Assembly (NCBI RefSeq): GCF_002575655.3
Contig: NC_053036.3
Span: 159,564,627-159,628,626, forward strand
From: Aegilops tauschii subsp. strangulata
Taxonomy: Eukaryota; Streptophyta; Magnoliopsida; Poales; Poaceae
Direction of reading: 5' to 3'
Length of the DNA stretch: 64,000 nt
Part shown: piece after piece, positions 44,570 to 56,762 of the stretch
Numbering within the stretch: the stretch's first letter is position 1
Layout of the letters: each line of letters begins with the position of its first letter
Notes under the pieces: generated by a model
The model's input: only the letters and a program-made list of their open reading frames with translations
What the model was told of the DNA's origin: nothing
Databases searched by the model: none
Program-made: the position numbers and the translations under genes

Positions 44570-45602
44570 ATGCCTCCGAGACGTGACACCGGATTTGTTT
44601 TCCCACCGGAGCTCACTCAGTTGATCCAAGAGCAGAATGCCTTGATGCAGTTGCTAGTCCAGAACCAAGGCAACAACAACAACAACAACAATACGCCGCC
44701 ACCACCTCCAGTTGACAACTTAGCCCATTTTCTGAGGTTGAATCCGCCGGTGTTTTAGTAGCACCGAGCCGATTGTTGCTGATGACTGGCTCCACAGGAT
44801 TGGAAGGGAGCTGACCACCGCAGGTTGCACAGATGCTAAGAAGGTGCGCTTTGCCGCACACCAACTAGATGGACCCGCAGCCTCATGGTGGGAGAACTAC
44901 ACTACTACCTTCCCCGTAGCCAATATCACTTGGGATCAGTTTCAGCAAGCATTCCGCATCGCACATGTCTCAGCTGGAGCAATGAGTATGAAGAAGCGTG
45001 AGTTTCGCAACTTACGCCAGGGGAATTGTACGATGGGGTAGTACGTGGATGAGTTTAGTAAGTTAGCCCGCTATGCCCCAGATGATGTGGCAACAGATGC
45101 CGCGAAGCAGGAGAAGTTTATGGAAGGGCTAAATGATGAGCTAAATATGCAGTTGATGGTAGCAACATTTGCTAACTACCAGGAGTTGGTAGATAGGGCT
45201 CTTATGGTTGAAGGCAAGCAGCAGCAGATAGAGAGCCGCAAAAGGAAGTATGGACAGGGGAAGTACAATTCAGGAGCTCAGCAGAAGCCTCGTTTTACCC
45301 CGAACTCGGGAGGACATACCCACCATAACCATGGAGGCCACACTCACAATGGAGGAAGTTCACGTAACCACAGTGGCCCTAAGAATGGGAATGGGAATGG
45401 AGGAAGCAGCAGCCAGAACCGTTCCAACCCCACTACACCCGCCAAGAAAGATCTAAGTCACATTACTTGTTTCAAGTGCGGGAAGACTGGACACTATGGC
45501 ACCGAATGTCCCAAAGCAAAGAATGGAAATGGCAATGGAAGTTCTGGGAAGAATCCTAACCCTTTCAACAGAGGACAGGTGAACCACGTTAACGTGGAAT
45601 AG
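44570..45602 (+). pseudogene. gag: F gag (broken)
   Basis: ATG 44570 (MPPRRDTGFVFPPELTQLIQ), then an Asn run and a Pro run. A frameshift lies near 44755. The capsid follows (LDGPAASWWENYTTTFP, MSMKKREFRNLRQGN). A TAG lies at 45039-45041. The capsid then continues in frame (YAPDDVATDAAKQEKFMEGL). A His/Gly/Asn-rich linker precedes a complete CCHC knuckle CFKCGKTGHYGTEC near 45469-45510. A further in-frame TAG is at 45600-45602. Particle and RNA-binding functions are lost to the breaks. Confidence 0.85.
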
Positions 45603-47088
45603 GTTGAAGAACAACCAGATGCAGTTATAGGTAAGTTTTTGATCAAGTCATTTACTACAATCGTTCTTTTTGATACTGGTGCATCGCATTCATACATATC
45701 AAGGGGATTTGTGGATGAGTATAAGTTGGCCACCAAAGTTCTTAAGACACCTATGTTAGTAAGCTCGCCAGAAGCGGAGTATATGGCAAGCAGAGGATGT
45801 TTTAAGATGCCATTGACCATAGGTAGGCATGTTTTCCCCTCAGACCTAATAATTTTGGAGTCACAAGGATTGGATGTGATACTAGGCATGGATTGGCTAT
45901 CGATGTATGGAGGAAACATCGACTGTGCTAGTAAGTCAACTTTGCTCACCACCCCGGAGGGTAAACGGATCAAGTATGTATCTAGACATGTACCAAGGAG
46001 GACCCAAGTAAATTCCCTCTCAGGAGTTGTTCAGGAGGAAGTGCCTATTGTGAAGGATTACTCGGATGTATTTCCAGAGGAATTACCAGGCATGCCGCCA
46101 AATCGAGATATTAAGTTTTTAATAGAGCTGTTGCCAGGCACCGGACCGATATCGAAGAGACCGTATCGGATGCTCGCTAATGATCTGGAGGAGATCAAGA
46201 AGCAGATTAAGGAGTTATTGGAGAAAGGTTATATCCGACCAAGTTCATCACCGTGGGGAGCCCCAATGCTCTTAGTTGAGAAGAAGGATGGACCCTTGAG
46301 AATGGTTGTTGATTGTCGGGCGTTGAATGAGGTGACGATCAAGAACAAGTACCCACTACCGATGATCAACGATTTGTTTGACCAACTACAGGCAGCTAAA
46401 GTATTCTCCAAGATTGATCCGTGATCAGGATACCACCAACTGAAGATCCGAGAATAGGATATACCTAAGACAACTTTTACCACAAGGTACGGGCTATATG
46501 AGTACACTGTCATGTCTTTTGGATTGACTAACGCCCATGCCTATTTCATGAGTATGATGAATAAGGTGTTCATGGAGTTCTTGGATAAGTTTGTTGTGGT
46601 TTTCATTGACGATATATTGGTATACTCGAAGAATAAAGGGGAGCACAAGGAGCATTTGCGTTTAGTTCTCAAGAAGCTCAGGGAACATCAGCTCTATGCC
46701 AAGTTCAGCAAATGTGAGTTTTCGTTGAAAGAAGTTGGATTTCTAGGGCATGTTATATCAGGAGAAGGTATAGCAGTAGACCCCACTAAAGTTCGGTCTG
46801 TCGCTGAGTGGTTGGCACCCACCTCAGTAGGAGATATCCGCAGGATATTACCAGAGATTCATTGAGAATTTTTCCAAAATTGCGAAGCCCATGACGGAGT
46901 TATTGAAGAAGGACACCAAGTTCAAATGGACCGAGGATTGTGAGGCCAGTTTTCAGGAGTTGAAAAAGTGGTTAATCACAGCCCCAGTGCTAATTCTTAC
47001 GGATATACGCAAGGATTTCCAAGTGTATTGTGACGCTTCTCGCTTGGGACTCAGAGGTGTACTTATGCAAGACGGAAGAGTTATTAGT
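45603..47088 (+). pseudogene. pol: F protease, RT and RNase H start (broken)
   Basis: Protease [16 protein letters not shown] near 45661 and [12 protein letters not shown] near 45870. RT has [23 protein letters not shown] at 46422-46424 and TAG near 46455 cut the FSKID..SGYHQLKI region. The frame reopens with [30 protein letters not shown] and [16 protein letters not shown] frameshift near 46850 follows. The RNase H start (VYCDASRLGLRGVLMQDGRV) then breaks off at about 47088 into unrelated DNA. The rest of RNase H and the integrase N-terminal half are missing. Confidence 0.85.
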
Positions 47089-47933
47089 TTGGTTTAATTA
47101 TCTTTGCATGATTTAATTATCTTTGCAAGTCTCTTCGAATTATCAGTTTGGTTTGGCCTACTAGATTGATCTTTCTTGCAATGGGAGAAGTGCTTAGCTT
47201 TGGGTTCAATCTTGCGGTGTCCATTCCCAGTGGCAGCAGGGGCAGCAAGGCACGTATTGTATTGTTGCCATCGAGGATAAAAAGATGGGGTTTATATCAT
47301 ATCGCTTGAGTTTATCCCTCTACATCATGTCGTCTTGCCTAATGCGTTACTCTGTTCTTATGAAATTAACACTCTAGATGCATGCTGGATAGCGGTCGAT
47401 GTGTTGAGTAATAGTAGTAGACGCAGAATCGTTTCGGTCTACTTGTCGCGGACGTGATGCCTATATACATGATCATGCCTAAATATTCTCATAACTATAC
47501 GCTTTTCTATCAATTGCTCGACAGTAATTCGTTCACCCGCCGTAAATTATGCTATCTCGAGAGAAGCCACTAGTGAAACCTATGGCCCCCGGGTCTATCT
47601 TCCATCATATTGCTTTCCTATCAATTTACTATTTCTGCTATCTTTTATTTTGCAATCTTTACTTTCCAATCTATATCATAAAAATACCAAAAATATTTAT
47701 CTTATTATCTCTATCAGATCTCACTTTTGCAAGTGGCCGTGAAGGGATTGACAACCCCTTTATCGCGTTGGTTGCAAGGTTCTTATTTGTTTGTGTAGGT
47801 ATGAGGCGACTTGCGTGTAGTCTCCTACTGGATTGATAACTTGGTTCTCAAAACTGAGGGAAATACTTATGCTACTTTGCTGCATCACCCTTTCCTCTAC
47901 AAGGGAAAACCAACACATGCTCAAGAGGTAGCA
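47089..47933. repeat. Foreign filler block inside F pol
   Basis: About 845 bp with no homology to pol replaces about 1.06 kb of expected F coding sequence, judged by the spacing in B. It is AT-rich and non-coding and has no flanking duplication. From memory it resembles the end part of a Triticeae gypsy LTR (Athila type), ending GCTCAAGAGGTAGCA. That identity could not be checked here. Confidence 0.6.
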
Positions 47934-48821
47934 TTTACCTCGAAGTTTTGGAATCAGCTGCACCAGACTTTGGGTACCAGGCTAGAGTTTAGTACAGCTT
48001 TTCATCCGCAGACAGATGGACAGACCGAGAGAGTCAATCAGATTCTGGAGGACATGTTGAGAGCTTGTGCGCTAGATTATGGGTCTAGTTGGGATGATAA
48101 TTTACCCTACGCCGAGTTCGCATATAACAACGGTTATCAGGCTAGTTTGAAGATGGCACCTTTCGAAGCGTTGTATGGAAGAAGGTGCAGGACACCGTTG
48201 ATCTGGGATGAAGTTGGAGACCGTCAGTTGTTTGGACCAGATTTAATCAAGGAATCTGAAGAGAAGGTTAAGTTGATTCGAGATAGACTAAAGGTAGCTC
48301 AGTCCAGGGAGAAGAGTTATGCGGACACCAAATGCAAGGAGGTAGTCTATGAAATCGGAGACAGAGCGTATCTCCGTGTGTCACCACTCCGAGGAGTTAA
48401 ACGATTTGGAGTTAAGGGAAAGTTAGCCCCGAGATTTGTAGGACCATACCGAGTTTTGGAGCGTATGGGAGAAGTGGCCTACAAGTTGGAGTTACTCGAA
48501 GGACTGTCAGGAGTTCATGATGTGTTCCATGTTTCCCACTTGAAGAAGTGCCATGCAGAGATGGCTGATATTCCTCTGAGAGATACAGTGCCCCTGGAGG
48601 CAATTCAGTTGGATAGTGACCTAACCTACGGGGAGAAACCCGTCAAGATTCTCGAGTTTGCCAGCCAAGTTACACGCAACAAGGTTATCAAGTTTTGCAA
48701 AGTTCAGTGGAGCCACCATACCGAGGAGGAAGCCACCTGGGAGCGAGAACAAGACCTATGGAAAGACCACCCGCACCTATTTTCTAGCCAACACGAATCT
48801 CGAGGGCGAGATTCATCTTAA
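47934..48821 (+). pseudogene. pol: F integrase (C-terminal half) and chromodomain-like tail
   Basis: The reading resumes TSKFWNQLHQTLGTRLEF, inside the integrase core, then HPQTDGQTERVNQILEDM with the catalytic Glu. Next come [50 protein letters not shown] and HHTEEEATWEREQDLW, ending at TAA 48819-48821. The zinc region and the first catalytic Asp residues are absent. The purine tract AAGGGGGTAGGTT follows, directly before the 3' LTR. Confidence 0.88.
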
Positions 48822-48832
48822 GGGGGTAGGTT

Positions 48833-51640
48833 TGTAACATCCCAATTTTCAATTTGGATGTTATACATAGGTCATCATATGCATATCATATTTTATTTGC
48901 ATTTTGTTGAGATCCTAGAAATCTTTAGCAACTCAAGGACCCAAGGAGAGAGTTGAAGGTTTCACATATTTTCATATTTGGATTTTTCTCAAATTTGAAA
49001 AGAGGATCAATTTGGTTTTAATAGTTTTCTCTCCATTTCTTTCCAATATTAAAATGAAAGAGAGAAAATAATATGACTTCGTCAAAAGAGAGGAATATTG
49101 GAGAATAAATTTTAAAATCAAATTTATATTTTATTTGCTATTTTATTTGCTATTTTATTTGAATTAGAAAAATATGCATTTTTGAAAATTGCATTTTTAG
49201 GCCAGAAAAATGTTCACTTTGTTCTAAATATTAGGTTTAGACGGTGAAAATTGTTTCTGGTATTTGTAGAATTTTTTAATATTTTATTTGTATTTTTCTT
49301 AGGGCGAATTAAAAAAAAAACTTCCTGCCTTACTCGGCCGAAGGCCCAGCCGAGCTGGCCGGCCCAGCCCCGCGCCACCTTCCTCTCGAGCGGGAGAAGT
49401 CCGCCCCGCCGCCGCCGGACCTCGGAGTCCGAGCCGGACTCCGCTCGCGCCGCCCCCTCCCGCAAGCAACGCCGCCCCCCTCGGGCTTTAAAAGCTGGCC
49501 CACCCCGCCACCTCCTCCCACCCAACCTGCAGCCGCCAGCCGCCCGCTGGTGCTGCTGCCGCTGCTTGCACACCGCGCAGCCGCCGCCGCTCTCCGCCGC
49601 GCAGCCGCACTCCGCCGCCTCGCCCGCGCCGCGCGCCGCCGTTTGCCAACGCCGTCTCGTGCCACCGCCGCCGTTTTGCCTCGCCGGAAACCGCCGCCGA
49701 CCCGCCGGTTTCTAGGTAAAAACCTAGATCGGTTTTTTTGGGTTTCGTCGGTTTATTTCAGTTTTTCCGGTTTTCTCGGTTTATTTCCGATCGGTTCTAT
49801 TTAGCAATCGTTCTCTGTTTTGTTCGTTTTAACGAACATGTTCATTCGTTTGGTTCTGTTAACGCATGTTCGTTCGATAGGTTTTTCTTTTTATTTTATT
49901 TTTTCAGCCAGGGACCTGTCCGTGAATACTTTTTATCACAGAGTAGCCCCTGATCTTCAAACCCTCGCAACCTTTTGCTCGTTTGTCCAAATCCAGTGAA
50001 ACCAACGCCAAAATCTTCGTCTTGTTCCCCTCTTTCCAGTTAACAAACTTGAACATGATTTTGACAATTTAAAATTTGGTTGCAAGTAGATTTTAATTTG
50101 AACTTCTTTTGATTGTAGTTTGAGTTTCGTAGCTCTGATTCGATTGATTCTTTTTGCAAATTGAAGCTCTTCTCTTGTACTTTTAGTTTGGATATTTTCG
50201 TTTGAGTTTTACCCTTGCATCTTATGCTTGAGTGCTTATGTATGCTATTGTTTGTTTGCGATAGAGTTTTCGGAGGGGGAAGCGTGCTACTACGAGTCAC
50301 TAGGATTTTCAGATCGTCAGCAAGGCAAGTAACACTTTGATCATACCCCTTTATTACCCACTTTTATGCATTAGTTTCAATCCTCAAACATTGCATGAGT
50401 AGGATATGTTTTAACATGTGGGTATTGGGAAGTAGTTGATGAGGTAGAACCTATTGACCTTTATTTCAAACCTTGGGAGTTACTTCTACATTATGCTTAT
50501 ACTGCCATGCTATCCTCGTCGACATGGTTTGGGTTGAGTGATCCATGACAGATGTGAGAGTTGTTTATTATTAATGGTTAAACTTAAGGTGGCTACTTTA
50601 ATACACATCTGGGTGGATTGGTTGAGGCACTCTGGAGCACCCAGTGGTTGTCTAGGCACCTGGAGCAATTCAGTGTTGTCCTGGGATATCCCGGAGTACC
50701 CGTGTGATCATCCTATGGTTCGCTACTCAGGCTCAAAGGGATCATAAGATTATTCATGCTAGAAACTTCCGTGTGCAGCCACATGCCATTATGGGCTCTG
50801 GCATGGTTGATTAAGATGTGGGAAACCTTTCCATGATGGGCTAGCAGATGTAGCGGATTGTAGGTGTACCGGCCTATCTATCGGTTAAGGGGACCTCTTC
50901 GGAAAGACTGTGTATCGATCATCCGTTTCTCAAACATCATGCAGTGCGAGAAATTCAGTGGAGGAGATCGAGTCTTGTGGGGGAAAAGTGCACAAACCTC
51001 TGCGGACTGTATAAACTAATCATGGTTAGCCGTGTCCCCGGTTATGGACATCTTGAGTATCTGGTACTTGAATTATTGATTTGATCTCATCACTCTACTT
51101 AATTAATTTGTTGGGTTGATATTTATTAATTTGGGATTGAGTTGGAGGAACCTTCTCAATGTTTTCAACAAACTATGTCGTTAAATAAAATATATTCCTT
51201 TGTTGTAGGGAAAAACTAGCATTCTGCAAAAATAACCATAGAGCCTCCACCAGCCAAATATGCATATAGTATAGCTGTCACATGTTCATTGCTCTACGGT
51301 GTTATTTTGCCAGCATATTCCATGTGCTAACCTACACAGGCTGCAACGTATTATGTTGCAGAGTTTTCAGACGAAGAGTAAGGTGCGCTAGGTCGTTGTC
51401 GTGCACTCAGTTATGCCATTGGAGTTGATGGACTCATTTACCTTCGAAGCTTCTGCTGTTATCTTATTTAGATGGCCTTCAGCCATATTTTTGTAATAAG
51501 TTCTCTTTTGAGACATTCGATGTATTAAGTGTGTGATTGAACTCTGTTATAAATCTCCGAGTACCGTGTGTGTCAGCATTACCGATCCAGGGATGGCACT
51601 TATACACAGAGATTTGACCGTCTGAGGTCGGATCGCTACA
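48833..51640 (+). repeat. F 3' LTR (2808 bp)
   Basis: It starts TGTAACATCCC and ends GATCGCTACA. It is longer than the 5' LTR mainly through extra sequence near 49325-49375 and 49845-49905. Micro-ORF blocks lie at 50265-50324 and 51362-51381, both open. Confidence 0.9.
50265..51381 (+). other. Putative spliced acidic micro-ORF in the F 3' LTR
   Basis: Block a (50265-50324, 60 nt) follows GTTTGCGATAG and ends CAGCAAG before GCAAGT, a textbook GC donor. It reads FSEGEACYYESLGFSDRQQ. Block b (51362-51381) follows TTATGTTGCAG and reads FSDEE then TAA, in the same phase as the blocks of A and B. The predicted intron is 1037 nt. Confidence 0.42.
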
Positions 51641-51782
51641 ACTTGCATATTATAGTTCACCACGAAGTTCTAGTAGCTTGGTGATAGTGACTAGAGAACT
51701 CTGTCAATCACTATTTTATTTGGAAGATTAACTCCCACTTGATTCAAGCTATTGTAGTACCCAGACATTCTGAGCACATGCT
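51641..51782 (-). pseudogene. gag: I: 142-bp island of copia gag
   Basis: This is the piece of copia gag left between insertions F and H. Read on the minus strand it gives the RMSGYYNSLNQVGVNLP region and further codons. It joins rightward to 61254 and leftward to 40866 once F, H and one target copy each are set aside. Confidence 0.8.
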
Positions 51783-53152
51783 TGATACGTCTCCATCGTA
51801 TCTACTTTTCCAAACACTTTTGCCCTTGTTTTGGACTCTAACTTGCATGATTTGAATGGAACTAACCCGGACTGACAGTGTTTTCAGCAGAATTGCCATG
51901 GTGTTATTTTTGTGCAGAAATAGAAGTTCTCAGAACGACCTGAAACTTCACGGAGAATAATTTTGGAATTTATAAAGAATACTGGCGAAAGAATCAAGAC
52001 CAGGGGCCCACACCCTGTCCACGAGGGTGGGGGCGCACCTGCCCCCCTGGGCGCGCCCCTGTCTCGTGGGCCCCCTAAGGCTCCACCGACCTGAACTCCA
52101 ACTCTATATATTCACGTTCGGGGATTAAAAAATCAGAGAGAAGGATTCATCGCGTTTTACGATACGGAGCCGCCGCCAAGCCCTAATCTCTCTCGGGAGG
52201 GCTGATCTGGAGTTCGTTCGGGGCTCTGGAGAGGGGAATCCGTCGCCGTCGTCATCATCAACCTTCCTCCATCACCAATTCCATCGTAGGCTTGCTAGAC
52301 GGTGATGGGTTGGATGAGATTTATCATGTAATCGAGTTAGTTTTGTTAGGGTTTGATCCCTAGTATCCATTGTGTTCTGAGATTGATGTTGCTATGACTT
52401 TGCTATGCTTAGTGCTTGTCACTAGGGCCCGAGTGCCATGATTTCAGATCTGAACCTATTATGTTTTCATGAATATATGTGAGTTCTTGATCCTATTTTG
52501 CAAGTCAATAGCCACCTACTATGTGTTATGATCCGGTAACCACGAAGTGACAATAATCGGGACCACTCCCGGTGATGACCGTAGTTTGAGGAGTTCATGT
52601 ATTCACTAAGTGTTAATGCTTTTGTCCGGTACTCTGTTAAAAGGAGGCCTTAATATCCCTTTGTTTCCAATAGGACCCCGCTGCCACGGGAGGGTAGGAC
52701 AAAAGATGTCATGCAAGTTCTTTTCCATAAGCACGTATGACTATATTCGGAATACATGCCTACATTACATTGATGAACTGGAGCTAGTTCCGTGTCACCG
52801 TATGTTATAACTATTGCATGAAGAATCGCATCCGACATAATTATCCATCACTGATCCAATGCCTACGAGATTTTCACATATTGATCTTTGCTTAGTTACT
52901 TTTCCGTTGCTACTGTTACAATTACTACAAAACTGCTACTGTTACTTTTGCCACCGTTAACGTTACTTCCATACTACTTTGCTACTAAATACTTTGCTGC
53001 ATCTATTAAGTTATCCAGGTGTGGTTGAATTGACAAATCAACTACTAATACTTTAGAATATTCTTTGGCTCCCCTTGTGTCGAATCAATAAGTTTGGGTT
53101 GAATACTCTACCCTTGAAAACTGTTGCGATCCCCTATACTTGTGGGATATCA
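51783..53152 (+). repeat. H 5' LTR (1370 bp)
   Basis: It starts TGATACGTCTCCATCG and ends GTGGGATATCA. A GC-rich block at 52005-52080 precedes a TATA box (CTATATATT, 52104-52112). Confidence 0.93.
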
Positions 53153-53163
53153 AGACTATTTTC

Positions 53164-53180
53164 CGGCGCCGTTGCCGGGG
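53164..53180 (+). other. H primer binding site (tRNA-Asp type)
   Basis: CGGCGCCGTTGCCGGGG lies 11 bases after the LTR. The usual Athila site starts TGGCGCC, so the first base is changed. Confidence 0.75.
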
Positions 53181-53230
53181 AGCATAGCTCTATTATTTGA
53201 GTCACTTGGGATTTATATCTTCGGATCACT

Positions 53231-55975
53231 ATGAGGAACTTGAAAGACGAGTAAACCAAAATTTATCCCTCAACTACAAGGGGAGGTAAGGAACTGCCAT
53301 CTAGCTCTGCACTTGATTCTCCTTCTGTTTTGAGTAAGCTTGCGACACCTAAACCTGCTTCTGCTATTAATTCTGATATGTCTCATGTTATTGATGATGC
53401 CACTTCTGCTATGCATGATACTTATGATGAAACTACTTCTATGCTTGATAATACTGTGCCACTAGGTGAATATCTTGATGAACAACTTGCTAGGGTTAGA
53501 GAGAATGAAATTATTGAAACTGGTAATATTGATGAAAGTGATGATGAAGATTCTCCCCCTAGATATGAATTGCCTGTTGTGCCTGAGGGTTATGTTATGG
53601 ATGAAGAAACTGGTAGAGATTTTCTTGCTTGCAATGATAGATATGATCTTAAGAAATTATTAGCTAAGCTAAAAGAAAAAAAATCTTTGAATGGTAGAAT
53701 GAAATATGACCCTGCTTTTGCTACTTCACCTATCTGTATTTCCGATAAGGATTATGATTTCTCTGTCGACCCTGAGATAATTACTTTGGTTGAATCTTAT
53801 CCTTTTTATGGCTATGAATCTGAAATTGTTGTGGCACATCTTACTAAATTAAATGATATAGCCACCCTATTCACTCATGAGGAAAAACTTCGTTACTACT
53901 ATATCCTTAAGCTATTTCCTTTCTCATTAAAGGGTTATGCTAAAACATGGTTTAATTCTCTCGATCCTGGTTGTGTGCGTAGTCCCCAGGATATGATTTA
54001 TTACTTCTCTGCTAAATATTTCCACGCTCGTAAGAAACAAGCTGCCTTAAGAGAAATATATAATTTTGTGCAAATTGAAGAAGAGAGTCTCCCACAAGCT
54101 TGGGGGAGGCTTCTCCAATTACTTAATGCTTTACCTGATCATCCTCTCAAGAAAAATGAAATACTTGATAACTTTTATAATGGACTAACCGATACTTCCA
54201 GAGACTACCTGGATAGTTCTGCTGGTTGTGTGTTCAGGGAAAGAACAGTTGATCAAGCTGAATTGCTATTGAATAATATGTTGAGTAATGAAAATAATTG
54301 GACACTTCCAGAACCAACTCCTAAGCCAACTCCGAAGAAAAGGGGTATTCTAATTCTCAGTCCTGAAGATATGCAAGAGGCAAAGAAATCTATGAAAGAA
54401 AAAGGTATTAAAGCTGAAGATGTTAAGAATTTACCACCTATTGAAGGAATACATGGTCTTGATAACCCGACACAGGTAGTAAAGGTAAATTCTCTCTATA
54501 GATTTGATGAAGGTGATATTCCTTTTTATAAGTCTGCTAGCCAATGCTTAGATGAGTTTGATAATTTTATTGTTAAACAAGAAAACTTCAATGCTTATGT
54601 TGGTAGACAATTGAAATGCAAATCTTATATGATTGAACACTTGAGTGATTATATGTCTAGAGTTAAAGGTCAACTTAAACTCATTAGTAAACATGCTTCT
54701 AGGGTTACCACTCAAGTAGAACAAGTGCTTAAAGCTCAGAATGATTTGCTCAATGAGCTAAATAATAAGAAAAATGATAATGTTGTTAGAGTTGTGACTA
54801 GAGGGGGTAAAATGACTCAGGAACCTTTTTATCCTGAGGGCCACCCTAAGAGAATTGAGCAAGATTCTCAGAGAACTAATGTTGATGCACCTAGTCCTTC
54901 TAAGAAGAAGAAAAAGAAAAATGATAGGACTTTGCATGCTTCTAGTGAACCTGTTGTTGACACACCTGAGAATCCCAATGATATTTCTATTTCTGATGCT
55001 GAAACACAATCTGGTGATGAACATGAACCTAGTGATAATGTTAATGATGATGTTCATGTTGATGCTCAACCTAGCAATAACAATGATGTAGAAATTGAAC
55101 CTGCTGTTGATCTTGATAACCCACAATCAAAGAATCAACGCTATGATAAGAGAGACTTCGTTTCTAGGAAGCACGGTAAACAAAGAGAACCATGGGTTCA
55201 GAAACCCATGCCTTTTCCTCCTAAACCATCCAAGAAAAAGGATGATGAGGATTTTGAGCGCTTTGCTGAAATGATTAGACCTATCTTTTTGCGTATGCGT
55301 TTGACTGATATGCTTAAAATGAATCCTTATGCTAAGTACATGAAAGATATGGTTACTAATAAAAGGAAGATACCGGAAGCTGAAATTTCCACCATGCTTG
55401 CTAATTATACTTGTAAAGGTGGAATACCTAAGAAACTTGGAGATCTAGGCGTACCAACTATACCATGCTCCATTAAAAGAAACTATGTTAAAACTGCTTT
55501 ATATGATCTTGGAGCCGGTGTTAGTGTTATGCCTCTCTCTTTATATCGTAGACTTGATTTGAATAAGTTGACACCTACTGAAATATCTTTGCAAATGGCC
55601 GATAAATCAACTGCTATACCTGTCGGTATTTGTGAGGATGTGCGTGTTGTGGTTGCAAACGTTACTATTTTAACAGACTTTGTTATTCTTGATATTCCCG
55701 AGGACGATAGTATGTTGATTATCCTTGGTAGACCCTTTTTGAATACTGCAGGGGCTGTTATTGATTGCAACATAGGCAATGTCACTTTTCATGTTAATGG
55801 TAATGATCATATGGTACACTTTCCGAGGAAACAACCTCAAGTCCACAGTATCAACTCTATTGGAAAAATTCCATCGATTATTATGGGAGGTTTTGAATTT
55901 CCTCTTCCTACTGTCAAGAAGAAATATGATATTCTTATTGTTGGGGACGTGCATATCCCCATTGAGGTAACCTAG
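53231..55975 (+). pseudogene. gag: H gag-protease (one early stop)
   Basis: ATG 53231 (MRNLKDE) meets TAA at codon 8 (53252-53254). After it the frame is open to TAG 55973-55975, over 880 codons, so only this stop breaks it. The retrotransposon gag domain lies around residues 190-340 from ATG 53231: YYILKLFPFSLKGYAKTWFN, YFSAKYFHARKKQAALREIY and WGRLLQLLNALPDHPLKK. A Lys-rich and Asn/Asp-rich linker follows. The aspartic protease-like domain has YDLGAGVSVMPLSLYRRLDL and ILGRPFLNTAGAVIDC. No zinc knuckle is seen. It would give particle structure and processing. A start further down could still be used. Confidence 0.85.
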
Positions 55976-56158
55976 TGCTATTCGGAAATTCTCCGGTTTC
56001 ATGCGATTCAAAATGAGTTTGTTAACAAGACTTGATCAACCTTGTTAGTGGATTCCTTTTGACGAGCATGAGATGGATGAAGTTAGAAAGCACAACTCTC
56101 CGTACCCTCCTTTTACTTTCTGTTATTTAGATTAAATAAAGCAAAAGTACTATTTTCT
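55976..56158 (+). other. H region after gag-protease
   Basis: Short non-coding piece with no RT homology. This is where an autonomous Athila would carry pol. Confidence 0.5.
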
Positions 56159-56395
56159 GTCTGTTTTCTGAATTATCCTTGCAATAAAAAAATAATACCC
56201 CGAAAATAAAAGTTCTCCAAATGCCCTGGAATTGAAATATGATTTTTTGTAGAATATTTAAGAATATCTGGCACTGAGAACACAACAGAGGGGGCAACCA
56301 CCTGGCCACGAGGGTCCAGGGCACGCCCACCCCCTGGGCGCACCCCCTGCCTTATGGGCCCAACGTGGCCCCCCTCCACTTATTCCAGCACCCAC
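56159..56395 (+). promoter_or_regulatory. Internal LTR-like (U3-like) segment of H
   Basis: The order CTGTTTTC, AAATAAAAGTTCTC, TAGAATATTTAAGAATA, CTGGC, CCACGAGGGT, then C-rich GGGCGCACCCCCTGCC repeats the order found in the LTR at about 59945-60140, with diverged sequence. It lies upstream of the ORF-1-like gene. It may serve as an internal promoter. No clear TATA box is seen. Confidence 0.5.
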
Positions 56396-56762
56396 ACACT
56401 TCGTTTTCCTCCAGAAAAAATCACCACACCGCTCAAACTTGTGTTCTAGCTCGTTTTGTTGCGTTTTCGATCTCCTTGCTCAAAGCTCCACTCACAAAAC
56501 TGCTTTGGGGGATTGTTCTTCGGTATGTGACTCCTCCAATGGTCCAATTAGTTTTTGTTCTAGTGCTTTATTCATTGCAAATTTTGGCTGCTTAGGTGAC
56601 CCTGTTCTTGAGCTTGCATGTCAAATTTATTTGGTCCCAAGTAGTTCTAATGCATGATATAGTCTCTAGGCACTTGTGCGAGTAGTTGCTATCAATTTTG
56701 TTGAGTTTGGTTCACTTTTATTTTGAGTCACTAAAAATTTCAGAAATTTTCAGAAAAAGAAA

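Larger units (their letters stand above)
40872..51640 (+). mobile_element. F: chromodomain-type Ty3/gypsy retrotransposon with internal filler
   Basis: LTRs are at 40872-43542 (2671 bp) and 48833-51640 (2808 bp). Flanks CCTTG (40867-40871) and ACTTG (51641-51645) fit a five-base target duplication with one change. The order is PBS, accessory ORF, gag, protease, RT, a foreign 845-bp block, integrase and chromodomain-like tail. LTR copies differ by several indels as well as substitutions, so F looks older than B or H. It is inserted in the gag of I, in the opposite orientation. Confidence 0.88.

Noticed and set aside
53330..53332. TTG at 53330 as the start of H gag
   Set aside because: The frame is open upstream to a TAA at 53252 and an in-frame ATG lies at 53231. 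That ATG is the more natural ancestral start.
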